Positions 8,547 to 16,219 of a DNA stretch of 23,903 nucleotides are shown here, piece after piece. Under the pieces are notes generated by a model. That model was not told the origin of the DNA. It did not search any database and was given only the letters and a program-made list of their open reading frames with translations. Both the position numbers and the translations under genes were made by a program. The first letter of the stretch is position 1. The number at the start of each line of letters is the position of its first letter. Origin of the DNA: CAZNPH01 sp964574985 (GTDB taxonomy: Bacteria > Bacteroidota > Bacteroidia > Bacteroidales > SM23-62); the NCBI GenBank assembly GCA_964574985.1, contig CAZNPH010000031.1, forward strand, positions 1 to 23,903. Reading direction: 5' to 3'.

Positions 8547-11447
8547 TTACAGGGTCAGCTCGAAATGATGCCGTCCGGGACCCGACCTGAATATTGCCCG
8601 CTCTTCCGGACGTTCCGGTTCCGCTGCCGGCCTGCGTACCGGGACCTCAGAGCCCGATCCTGCAACCCGTTTGGCCTGCGGGGGAAGGACTACATCCGCT
8701 TCGGAGCTTTCGGGCACATCCACCGAAACGTATATGCTGCCTTGTCTTTTTTCCCAGCTCACGGCTACCTCACCCTGCGGGGTGGGGATACTTCCGCTTG
8801 CCCGGGGCAGCAAAAGAACCCGGGGCCTGATCTCCATTTCCCGGAACCGCGGTGCGGTGGGATTGATCCCCAGAAGCTCCGTGGAAATGACATACGCGGG
8901 TCCGCATGCCGCGCTCTGGGCCATTGAACGCCAGCGTGAGATCCATTGGCTTCGCCTGACCGACATCCTGTGTGACCATTCCTCGGGCAATGTATCGTAA
9001 CCTCTACGGTACAGACGGCTATAACGCTGTTTCATCAGTTCCAGACCTTTTTCTTCGTAACCGCTGCGGAAAAGCGCCTTCAGGAGAAACATCATGAAAC
9101 CCGTTTCACTCTGCACCCGGTTCTTTTTGTACCGGAAGAGCTGCCCGGCGATACGGTCGCCGCGGCCGTTTTTACCGAGACCGTTTATCAGCGCCAGGCA
9201 GTTGGTATGTTCGGAGAAAACCGTGGTGTTTTGTTTCCCGCCGGAGATGCTGTCAACGTACAGTTCCTCATCCCCGTTCCAGAAATTGTCATAGATATAA
9301 TTCCTGATCCTTCCGGCATTTCGGGTGTATTTATCCGCATCATTGTCTTTGCCCAGGAAACGCGAAATTCGGGATACTTCCGTAAGCACCATGGCCAGAT
9401 AGAGACTTTGGGGCGCGACTTCCCCGTTGTTGTTGTCCAGATCGGCCCAGTCGAGAAACTGCCAGCCCTGCGGATCTTCGAAAACGCCGTTTTCGTTCAG
9501 CAATCCAAACACATATTCCAACAGGGAATTGAATAAGGGATAAATCCGGTTTCGGATGAATGCGTCATCGGTGCAATGGTAAAAATATTCACAAAGGGCA
9601 TACGCCTGCTGCACCGGGTGAAACAGAATATCCGGAGTGTCCTCTTTCACCGGCTGATATACATCGACAACATAGCGCAGATACCGGCGGTCTTCCAGCT
9701 GTGCGGTAAACAGTTTGATAAAGTTTTTCAGGAACGGCCCGTCGCCAAAAACCGGCAAACCGGAATTAATATAGGCCACCCCGCAGTCCCCGGTGTACAA
9801 CCCCCTTTCCCTGAGCTGGTTGTCCACGCAGTTGTCGTGCATGCAGAGGGGAAGGGTACGTGCCGTGGCTTTCCATGTCCAGTCGATGACCGGGTCGGAG
9901 CAGCTGAAGCTGCCCTTTTGGGGAAGCGGCACGCGTGTCCTGATCACACCAAAACGGTGCAGTTTCAGCGGTCCGTTTAAATCGCGGAAGGTGAGCTGAA
10001 CATACCTGAATTGCTGGTAATGAAAACTTTCCCAGACCTGCCGGCCTTTCTTCATTGTATATCTTCCGGCATGGGCCAGATCGAATCCGCTGCCTTCCGA
10101 ACCGGGATCGCTGGCATAAACACGCGGCTCTACCTGTCCGTCCACCAGTTCCTGTGTCCAGGCAACATCAACCAAGCCATAGTTAACATTGGCAGCAGAA
10201 CTTCCGAACATTTGTCTGCCCGGCATGAAATCAAGTTCCGGCGGTTCTGCCGGTTCTAGATCCAGGAGAAAATGGCCGTTCATCATTTCACCGAAATCGA
10301 TCAGGATGGTCACATCCCGGATCTCGGGTGTCCCGTTCCGCTCATCCAGGAAACGGTAATAGTCCGCCCGGTCGTAATAGACATGTCCGTTTTCAATGAT
10401 AACGGGTTCTTTCCCGTCGCGCATCAAAAATTCAGGATCACTGACTTTTCCTCCCCGCATGGTTTGGATGTGCTCGTACCCCATTTTCTGGCCGATGTCG
10501 CGGCTGAGTACCCGGCCGAGATCACTCACTTCGCCGATGGCAAGAATTCCGGAAGGAAGAATAAAATCCCGGTTAACCGGTGGCACATAGCTTGCTTCCA
10601 GTTTTGCATGCGGACGCTTTTCAGGGGGGAATTTTGCAAACGCCTCAGGCGCCGGATCGTCGCCCGGCACCTGCCAGTTGCTGTCGTCGTAATCGGGCAG
10701 CTTCCAGTTACCCGGCTCATTTCGTGCGTCGTATACTTCTGCCTGTGAGAAAAGCGATGAGCGCACTGCCCGTGATGCCCATGCTTCACCCGGCAATATT
10801 TTCCAGGATTTGCCGGTCCCCGGATAGCTGTTGCCGTTAATATCCAACTGGCAGATCAGCGCCATCCGGTCGGCAGCAGGAATCCTGTTTTTACCCCGGT
10901 AGGATCCGGCACCACGGTGCCGGTGGATGAAAACAAAATAGCGGTTCTGGTATACCTCGATGGCGACCACATTGCTTCCGGCAGTGAGCAATCCCGATAT
11001 CTCAAAGCTCCGGTAGGCCATGATGATCTGGGTATCCCGGGGCGGACCGGAATCGATAAACTGCCCGTTGATCCATAGCCGGTAATACAGGTCGGCCGAA
11101 ATGTGGATCACGGCTTTTTCCGGTACTTCCTCAAGCTCAAAGGTTTTCCTGGCCAGGAAGTATGTGTGCGGGTCGGTGGAATTGTCCGGCAGGGATATCC
11201 ATCGGGCTTTCTGCCAGTTGCAAGGCTCAGCCGAAAGCCACCGTGCCCGTTGGTCCTGAAGATGGTCAGTATAGTCATCTCCCCGGCCGATGTTCAGTTT
11301 GGCCCGTGTCCTTCCCGGGATCATTCCGGCCCGGGATACTGTTTTTATTTGCCCGGCATCGCCGGCGCCCAGCTTCAGTCCGCCCGAAGCAATTGCGGCC
11401 GATCCGATGGATGCCTTTTTTAAAAAGTCCCTTCTGGATTTGCTCAT
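8547..11447 (-). CDS. Tat-exported GH78-family alpha-L-rhamnosidase
   Basis: Predicted to hydrolyse alpha-L-rhamnosyl linkages after folded export. The ATG at 11447 starts a twin-arginine signal (KSRRDFLKKASIGSAAIASG) and has AAAAGGA nine bases upstream. The 112 codons upstream in frame are not protein-like. The product is 966 residues. A beta-sandwich at about 80-265 (YYRLWINGQFIDSGPPRD) is followed by a second beta-domain at about 370-505, an (alpha/alpha)6 catalytic barrel at about 515-860 and a C-terminal beta-domain. The core DNQLRERGLYTGD has D542, E547 and D554 with the spacing seen in characterised GH78 enzymes. E822 or E823 in TLPEEWSH is a candidate general base, and FLDWADLDNNNGE (664-676) also fits the fold. 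It belongs to a different clade from the GH78 gene at 2608 (RER versus YYEQ motif). After about 920 the tail is rich in Pro, Glu and Arg. Confidence 0.85.
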   Translation of the reverse strand: MSKSRRDFLKKASIGSAAIASGGLKLGAGDAGQIKTVSRAGMIPGRTRAKLNIGRGDDYTDHLQDQRARWLSAEPCNWQKARWISLPDNSTDPHTYFLARKTFELEEVPEKAVIHISADLYYRLWINGQFIDSGPPRDTQIIMAYRSFEISGLLTAGSNVVAIEVYQNRYFVFIHRHRGAGSYRGKNRIPAADRMALICQLDINGNSYPGTGKSWKILPGEAWASRAVRSSLFSQAEVYDARNEPGNWKLPDYDDSNWQVPGDDPAPEAFAKFPPEKRPHAKLEASYVPPVNRDFILPSGILAIGEVSDLGRVLSRDIGQKMGYEHIQTMRGGKVSDPEFLMRDGKEPVIIENGHVYYDRADYYRFLDERNGTPEIRDVTILIDFGEMMNGHFLLDLEPAEPPELDFMPGRQMFGSSAANVNYGLVDVAWTQELVDGQVEPRVYASDPGSEGSGFDLAHAGRYTMKKGRQVWESFHYQQFRYVQLTFRDLNGPLKLHRFGVIRTRVPLPQKGSFSCSDPVIDWTWKATARTLPLCMHDNCVDNQLRERGLYTGDCGVAYINSGLPVFGDGPFLKNFIKLFTAQLEDRRYLRYVVDVYQPVKEDTPDILFHPVQQAYALCEYFYHCTDDAFIRNRIYPLFNSLLEYVFGLLNENGVFEDPQGWQFLDWADLDNNNGEVAPQSLYLAMVLTEVSRISRFLGKDNDADKYTRNAGRIRNYIYDNFWNGDEELYVDSISGGKQNTTVFSEHTNCLALINGLGKNGRGDRIAGQLFRYKKNRVQSETGFMMFLLKALFRSGYEEKGLELMKQRYSRLYRRGYDTLPEEWSHRMSVRRSQWISRWRSMAQSAACGPAYVISTELLGINPTAPRFREMEIRPRVLLLPRASGSIPTPQGEVAVSWEKRQGSIYVSVDVPESSEADVVLPPQAKRVAGSGSEVPVRRPAAEPERPEERAIFRSGPGRHHFELTL

Positions 11448-11465
11448 TATGTTTGGTCCTTTTGC

Positions 11466-11496
11466 CAAATATAATGATTTTCCGGTTAAATTAACC
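11466..11496 (-). promoter_or_regulatory. Promoter with overlapping 13-bp palindrome upstream of the Tat-GH78 gene
   Basis: On the minus strand a perfect Bacteroidota -7 box, TATATTTG (11473-11466), lies 18 nt before the ATG at 11447. Where the -33 element should be there is no TTTG. Instead there is the perfect dyad GGTTAAATTAACC (11484-11496). That arrangement suggests an operator or activator site at a regulated promoter with a very short leader. The rest of 11497-11642 shows no gene I can support. Confidence 0.45.
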
Positions 11497-11642
11497 CCAT
11501 CAGGGTCCCGTGCGGGAGTGTGTGTCTTTGTAATACTCCGGCATTCATTGTATATTTCGGCACGAAGATGTTGAACAATCATTGAGAAACGGTTTTGCAG
11601 CCATGAAGAAAAACAGAAATAAAAAATGGAAAGTGTTCCTGA

Positions 11643-12401
11643 AAAACGGACCGGCCCTTTTTCCTGCATCTTTCTTATTACGCGGTGCATACTCCCGTTC
11701 AGGCAAAGGACAGTCTCTTCAGGCATTATCTCTATGGTCAGCATGATGACGTACGTAAGGCACGTTACGCGGCCATGAAGCATAGCGTGGATCTGTCTGC
11801 CGGAAAGGTGGTGCGCACACTTGAAGAAGAAGGGCTGATGAAAAATACTTTGATCATTTTTACTTCGGACAACGGGGGATTGCAGGGTGTGGCCGACAAT
11901 GCACCCCTGCGTGGCGGGAAAAGGAATTATTACGAAGGAGGGATCCGTGTGCCCTTCATTGCCCGGTGGGACGGAAAGATCGAGCCGGGGGGTGTTTCCG
12001 GACAGAAAATTGCCAGTATGGATATATTCCCCACCATCTGTGGGATTTCAGGCATCGGGACAGACACCCTGGTGGTCGACGGTACGGACATAAGTCCGGT
12101 ATTGTTTAAGCAGGAGAAGCTTGCCCGGGATACCCTTTTCTGGCATTTCCCGCACTATGGAGGGAGCAGGCCCCGGATAAAACCCAACAGCACGGTCATG
12201 GCCGGGGACTGGAAACTGATCCGGTATTACGAGGATGAACATTTTGAACTGTTCAACCTGGCTGAGGATATGGCCGAACAGAACGATCTTTCGGAAAGCA
12301 TGCCGGAAAAAGTAAAAGAACTGGACCGGGTCCTGGCGGACTGGCTGCAATCTTCCGGGGCGTTGCTGCCGGAGGAAAACCCGTATTACAAGGCAGAATA
12401 G
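11643..12401 (+). pseudogene. C-terminal fragment of a type I (S1 family) sulfatase
   Basis: Family S1 sulfatases hydrolyse sulfate esters using a formylglycine made in a CxPxR motif near the N-terminus. Here homology starts at TDRPFFLHLSYYAVHTPVQA and runs through YAAMKHSVDLSAGKVVRTLE, TLIIFTSDNGG, PLRGGKRNYYEGGIRVPF and GDWKLIRYYED to a normal end. The SDNGG metal-site Asp-Asn and the RGGK region are present. The CxPxR motif and roughly the first half are missing. The frame is closed by TGA at 11640-11642, just before homology starts, and no usual ATG opens it; GTG at 11685 is the first possible start. The fragment should be catalytically dead. It ends 35 bp before the DUF6544-like gene on the same strand and faces away from the GH78 gene, suggesting a former divergent pair for a sulfated, rhamnose-containing substrate. 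Confidence 0.8.
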
Positions 12402-12436
12402 TCCCTGGCCGGAATAGATAATCAATACACGAACAT

Positions 12437-13603
12437 ATGCTCAGGATCCTTTTCGGGATATTCATATTGATGCACGGATTCGTTCATCTGATCGGGTTTG
12501 TCAAGGAATGGAACATCGGCCGGGTGACCCGGCTTAGCGGGAAAACGCTGCTTCCTCTTTCTCCCGTCATATCCAGGGTGGCCGGCGTGCTCTGGCTGAT
12601 CGCCGCGCTGGGCTTCGCGTTGTCTGCCTGCGGCTGGTTATTCCGGAAGGAATGGTGGTGGGCGGTTGCCTTTTGTTGTGTCATTTTATCACAGCTGCTG
12701 ATCATTATTTACTGGAAGGATGCCGGGAAAGGGACCATTGTGAACGCCATTTTGCTGGTTATGGCCGTGGCGGGTTTTGCAGAATGGTCATTCGACAAAA
12801 AGGTGAACGGTGAGATACGGGCTTTCATCGAACGTGGCGGGTCTGGGCAAAATATCACGGTGCCAGGGGATGTGTCCGGGTCCGTTCCCCCGGTTATAGT
12901 CCGCTGGCTGGAACGTGCCGGTGTGACCGGAAAAGAGATGCCCGGAGAAGTGGCGCTTTCCCAGGAAGGGGAAATGAGGATCAGGCCGGAAGGGCCCTGG
13001 ATGGATGTGACCGCCTGCCAGTACTTTACCATCCGCAAGCCCGGCTTTATCTGGAAGGCAAATGTCAGGGGATCGCCCCTGATCCGTTTCAGCGGCCGTG
13101 ACCGTTACGCGGACGGCAGGGGGGACATGCTGATCAGACTGTATTCCCTGATCACGGTGGCCGATGCATCCGGACCCGAAACAGACCAGGGGACTTTGGT
13201 CAGGTACCTGTCAGAGATCATCTGGTTTCCCCATGCGGCTTTGCAGGATTACATCAGCTGGGAGCAGACAGGCCCGCTGTCTGCCCGGGCCACCATGAGC
13301 CATGGAGGCATTACTGCTTCCGGACTCTTCCGGTTCAGTGAACAGGGAGATCCGGTCAGTTTTGAAGCGGAACGCTATTATGAACGGCAGGGGGAATATT
13401 CATTGGAGACCTGGTTCATCCGCATGGATGAGCACCGCGAAATGGACGGGGTCAGGATCCCTGTTCGCGCAGAAGTGACCTGGAAACCGGAGTCCGGCGA
13501 TTTTACCTGGTACAGGCCGGAGATCACCGGCCTCAGGTATTTCTCAAAAACGCTTCCACCCGGTCCCTTGAATGAAATGAGGGGACCGTATCCGGAAGAG
13601 TAA
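12437..13603 (+). CDS. DUF6544-like membrane protein
   Basis: A 388-residue protein of unknown function. Four membrane segments lie at about 3-22, 45-69, 74-93 and 100-117, followed by a large soluble domain at about 150-385. The soluble part has the pattern I associate with the DUF6544 family: PPVIVRWLERAGV, MRIRPEGPWMDVTACQYF, KPGFIWKA, then an Asp-Arg-Tyr segment (GRDRYADGRGDMLIRLYSL) and a RYLSEIIWFPHA motif. I know of no demonstrated activity, and none should be assumed. It follows the sulfatase remnant by 35 bp and converges with the ferredoxin gene at an 18-bp gap. No strong Shine-Dalgarno is visible. The assignment to DUF6544 comes from remembered motifs, not a search. Confidence 0.7.
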   Translation: MLRILFGIFILMHGFVHLIGFVKEWNIGRVTRLSGKTLLPLSPVISRVAGVLWLIAALGFALSACGWLFRKEWWWAVAFCCVILSQLLIIIYWKDAGKGTIVNAILLVMAVAGFAEWSFDKKVNGEIRAFIERGGSGQNITVPGDVSGSVPPVIVRWLERAGVTGKEMPGEVALSQEGEMRIRPEGPWMDVTACQYFTIRKPGFIWKANVRGSPLIRFSGRDRYADGRGDMLIRLYSLITVADASGPETDQGTLVRYLSEIIWFPHAALQDYISWEQTGPLSARATMSHGGITASGLFRFSEQGDPVSFEAERYYERQGEYSLETWFIRMDEHREMDGVRIPVRAEVTWKPESGDFTWYRPEITGLRYFSKTLPPGPLNEMRGPYPEE

Positions 13604-13621
13604 CCGACAGTGCGCCCGCTG

Positions 13622-13822
13622 TTATTCCTCTTCGTACTGGATCACTTCTACCGGGCATTCTTCAGCAGCTTCTTTGATGCAACCTTCATTCTCGCCAAAA
13701 TCCGCACCCTCTTTTACGGATGCTTCGTCTGCATCTCCCAGCTCGAAAACTTCCGGGCATAATTCTTCGCACAGGGCACATGCCGTGCAACCTTCTTCGA
13801 TCCATACTTTTTTAATGGCCAT
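13622..13822 (-). CDS. Single [4Fe-4S] ferredoxin
   Basis: A 66-residue acidic electron carrier for low-potential redox reactions in the cytoplasm. The pattern C12-x2-C15-x2-C18 plus C56-Pro provides the four cluster ligands. C22 and C48 are placed like the disulfide pair or vestigial second-site cysteines of Thermotoga and Desulfovibrio single-cluster ferredoxins. Start choice is firm: an uncommonly strong Shine-Dalgarno (AAAGGAGA, minus strand 13838-13831) lies nine bases before the ATG at 13822, and a good promoter stands further up. The gene appears monocistronic between P-type ATPase wreckage and the convergent DUF6544-like gene. Its redox partner cannot be named from this window. Confidence 0.9.
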   Translation of the reverse strand: MAIKKVWIEEGCTACALCEELCPEVFELGDADEASVKEGADFGENEGCIKEAAEECPVEVIQYEEE

Positions 13823-13863
13823 AATGATGATCTCCTTTTAGATGATTAGAAAATTTAATTCTG

Positions 13864-13896
13864 CAAATATGCATGATTTTATAATATGATGCCAAA
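13864..13896 (-). promoter_or_regulatory. Bacteroidota-type promoter of the ferredoxin gene
   Basis: TTTG (13896-13893) is followed after exactly 21 bp by CATATTTG (13871-13864), one mismatch from TAnnTTTG. Spacing and both boxes fit the sigma-ABfr-type consensus. The predicted leader is about 35 nt and contains the strong ribosome binding site. Its AT-rich setting separates it cleanly from the ATPase remnant that ends at about 13927. Confidence 0.65.
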
Positions 13897-13926
13897 TTAT
13901 GATCTGAAATTTGAACGATTGAATTT

Positions 13927-14493
13927 TACGTTATAACCCGTGCCCCAGATAAAATTCTGGATCATTTTTTTATGGGTTTCCTTCCCGAACATCAGCAGGG
14001 AGACGATGTCAGCCGGATTGCTGTTCACCAGGATGATATCGGCCGTTTCGGCGGCCACGTTCGGTACCCGAGCCCACGGCGATTCCCACATCGGCCCGGG
14101 CGAGTGCTGGAGCGTCATTGATCCCGTCGCCGGTCATGGCCACGAATTCACCCTGTTTCTGAAATTCCTTAATTTTTTCCAGTTTCTGATCAGGGAGGAT
14201 CTCCGCGAAATACGCATCCAGGTTGAGGCGTTCGCTGACTGCCCCGGCGACTTTTTCATTGTCCCCGGTCATTATGCCGGGCTGCCTTTTTTTCAGTTCC
14301 CCGGCGAGTCCGTTTAAAAACGGCCAGCCCCCGTAGAAATAAATGAACGAAGACAATATCATGATCATGAGTATGGCCGTGCTCTTGCCCGGATCGATGA
14401 TCATGTTCATGTCCGTGGCCTTGCTCATGATGCTCAGGGGAATGCTGTTGATGCATACAAGAATGTGCCAGAATAACCGGCGATGCCATGATT
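13927..14493 (-). pseudogene. Internally deleted, frameshifted P1B-type metal-transporting ATPase
   Basis: This is the remains of a copper- or zinc-type P1B ATPase. From the TAA at about 14493 the frame reads an early membrane region with ILSSFIYFYGGWPF and GELKKRQPG. It then jumps without frame change into IMTGDNEKVAGAVSE, LPDQKLEKIKEF and VAMTGDGINDAPALARADVGIAVGSGT. Everything between the second membrane hairpin and the P-domain hinge is gone: actuator domain, CPx metal site, the DKTGT phosphorylation Asp and the nucleotide domain, several hundred residues. One extra base at 14060-14061 then shifts the frame. The other frame continues as VAAETADIILVNSNP and KKMIQNFIWGTGYNV before homology stops at about 13927. 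A functional pump is excluded. Whether the one-base shift is genuine or a sequencing error cannot be told here. Confidence 0.85.
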
Positions 14494-14534
14494 AAATACA
14501 AAAAGCTGTTTGTCAGCGGGTTGCCTGAAAATGA

Positions 14535-14666
14535 TACAATGGCCTTCAATACAGATGTGGACATTATGCCACACGCGAGGAATTTGAACAACCATCCCGG
14601 CCAGGACAGACCACATTGTTTAACAAACAAACGCCATGCAATGTTCTGTTTCAGAAAGTATTTATG
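14535..14666 (-). pseudogene. Possible C-terminal membrane remnant of a second P-type ATPase
   Basis: One minus-strand frame reads KYFLKQNIAWRLFVKQCGLS, then GWLFKFLACGIMSTSVLKAI. It resembles the last membrane pair of ZntA/CadA-type ATPases (KQN-I-W/F, hydrophobic segment, then a G-x-S-VL helix). The match is weak, the stretch has no start, and the usual Asp-Thr/Val-Gly is not clear. The rest of the 14494-14730 gap shows nothing convincing. I treat this as a hint that the whole gap is decayed ATPase DNA. Confidence 0.25.
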
Positions 14667-14730
14667 TAAATTGGGGCAAAACACGGTATCTGCCGGATAT
14701 TCCGGCACATGCATTGATCGTTTCAGGGAT

Positions 14731-15249
14731 ATGATCGTGGTTGTATCCGGATTGCCGGGAACAGGCAAGTCTTATTTTTCCGGGCGTTTGGCCGGAAAGA
14801 CCGGGGCCGTGCACCTGAATACCGACGTGATCAGGGAAAAGATGCACAAACAGGGGAAGTACGACTCCGTGACCAATCAACAGGTATATGACCGGCTGGA
14901 AAAGGAAATGGCCGAAAAGGTAAGTATGGGGAACGACGTTGTCATAGACGGAACGTTCAGGAAAAGATCCCACAGGGAACAATTCAGGAAACGGGCCGGT
15001 GAAGAAGGGGTCCCCGTATTTTTCATTGAAATGCAGGCCGGAGATCAAACCGTCAGGGAACGTCTCAGAAAAAGCCGTGAGCACAGCGAAGCGGATTACC
15101 GGGTGTACCTGAAGCTGAAATCCCGTTTCGACCCGTACGCGGAACAGCGTCTGGTGCTCCGCTCTGACAGGTTGAGTACGGATGAAATGATCGGAAAAGC
15201 TAAAAAGTATATATATGAAGAAGGAACAGGTACAATCAATGATGGATAA
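14731..15249 (+). CDS. P-loop kinase (COG0645-like predicted kinase)
   Basis: A 172-residue soluble ATP-binding protein. MIVVVSGLPGTGKSYFSGRL carries a Walker A motif (G7-S14) immediately after the start. A NTD segment (30-32) fits the substrate-side Asp of small-molecule kinases, VVIDGTFRKRSHREQFRK (70-87) is the Walker-B-like strand and following helix, and RERLRKSREHSEADYRVY (109-126) resembles the lid. In many bacteria this domain is fused to an aminoglycoside-phosphotransferase-like domain as one protein; here that partner is the next gene, overlapping by 35 bp. The ATG at 14731 is preferred because the P-loop begins five residues later. The in-frame extension to 14488 overlaps ATPase wreckage and is not protein-like. 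Substrate unknown. Confidence 0.8.
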   Translation: MIVVVSGLPGTGKSYFSGRLAGKTGAVHLNTDVIREKMHKQGKYDSVTNQQVYDRLEKEMAEKVSMGNDVVIDGTFRKRSHREQFRKRAGEEGVPVFFIEMQAGDQTVRERLRKSREHSEADYRVYLKLKSRFDPYAEQRLVLRSDRLSTDEMIGKAKKYIYEEGTGTINDG

Positions 15250-16219
15250 TTGCGGACTTCCGGACGGCTGCCGCAACATGGATTTCAGGGAAACCCATAT
15301 CTCATGGGTGGTGATGACCGAACATTATGCCTTCAAGATCAAGCGGCCGGTCAGATATTCCTTTCTGGATTTTTCATCTCCGGAGAAAAGGGAGATCTAC
15401 TGCAGGCTGGAATTGAAGCTGAACCGGCGCCTTGCCCCGGAAATGTACCTGGATGTGATCCCGATCACCGGTCACATGGTGGATCCGAATGTACACAACG
15501 GGGAGAATGTGATTGATCATGCCGTGAAGATGAAGCGCATGGACAACAACCGGGAAATGGACATGATGTTGAAGAACAAAGCGGTCGGGAAAAGCGATAT
15601 TGAAAAACTGGCGGTCAGGATCGCCCGTTTCCACAGCAATGCCCAGGTGGTCAAAAATGCTTTCGATACACTGGGTTTCCAGGAAGAATACGCCGATATC
15701 ATGAAACAGGAGGATTTTGTTTCCGAGGCGCTGGGAGAAGAATGGGCAGGCAAGATCAAACAATGTGTAAACAAATCAAGGGATTACCTGAATGCCGGCA
15801 GGAGTTTTTTCAATGAACGGATCATATCCGGCTTCCGGAAAGACTGCCACGGGGACCTGAACGCCCGGAACATTTTTCTCTACGATGACCCGGTGATCTT
15901 CGACTGCATTGAGTTCAACAAGGATTTCCGGCAGATAGACGTACTGAACGACATCGCCTTCCTGTGCGTGGACCTGGATTTTTTCGGAGCGGAAGAGCTC
16001 AGTGAGTTTTTTTACAAAAAATATCTGGAAGCCGGTGGGATGGAAGATGAAGATGAAACCCGGAGGTTGTTCGTCTACTACAAAAGTTACCGGGCCAATG
16101 TACGGGCCAAGGTGACCATGATCAGTGCGGCTCAGCAAAAGAAAGGCCCCAAAAGGAAGCAGCTGGCCGGCATCAGAAAGTACATCGGCCTGATGGCCGG
16201 ATACAGCGAGTCTTTTTAG
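15215..16219 (+). CDS. Aminoglycoside-phosphotransferase-family protein (COG2187-like)
   Basis: A 334-residue kinase-fold protein. The putative nucleotide-binding lysine sits in YAFKIKRPVRYSFLDFS (38-54), the catalytic loop is CHGDLNARNIFL (211-222, D214 and N219), and the metal-binding Asp is D230 in VIFDCIEFN. It probably phosphorylates a small molecule, but a role in antibiotic resistance should not be inferred. It begins inside the P-loop kinase gene (35-bp overlap, other frame), so the two are translationally coupled and likely act together. An alternative start at 15239 (MMDNCGLP), preceded by AGAAGGA at a longish spacing, is possible. Its stop overlaps the convergent GH42-like gene by four bases. 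Confidence 0.8.
   Translation: MKKEQVQSMMDNCGLPDGCRNMDFRETHISWVVMTEHYAFKIKRPVRYSFLDFSSPEKREIYCRLELKLNRRLAPEMYLDVIPITGHMVDPNVHNGENVIDHAVKMKRMDNNREMDMMLKNKAVGKSDIEKLAVRIARFHSNAQVVKNAFDTLGFQEEYADIMKQEDFVSEALGEEWAGKIKQCVNKSRDYLNAGRSFFNERIISGFRKDCHGDLNARNIFLYDDPVIFDCIEFNKDFRQIDVLNDIAFLCVDLDFFGAEELSEFFYKKYLEAGGMEDEDETRRLFVYYKSYRANVRAKVTMISAAQQKKGPKRKQLAGIRKYIGLMAGYSESF

Noticed and set aside
11448..11783. 112-residue N-terminal extension of the Tat-GH78 gene
   Set aside because: It has no protein-like features and covers the promoter, palindrome and part of the sulfatase fragment. The Tat signal with a ribosome binding site at 11447 marks the true start.
14488..14730. 81-residue N-terminal extension of the P-loop kinase
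   Set aside because: It overlaps ATPase relic DNA and lacks conserved features. The P-loop is normally near the N-terminus, as with the ATG at 14731.
14256..14768. His-rich peptide (many HGH/HDH repeats) on the minus strand, like a metal-binding ATPase N-terminus
   Set aside because: It lies in a different frame exactly over the ATPase membrane segment that leads into FIYFYGGWPF, so it cannot precede it. The histidines come from CAT-rich DNA read off frame.
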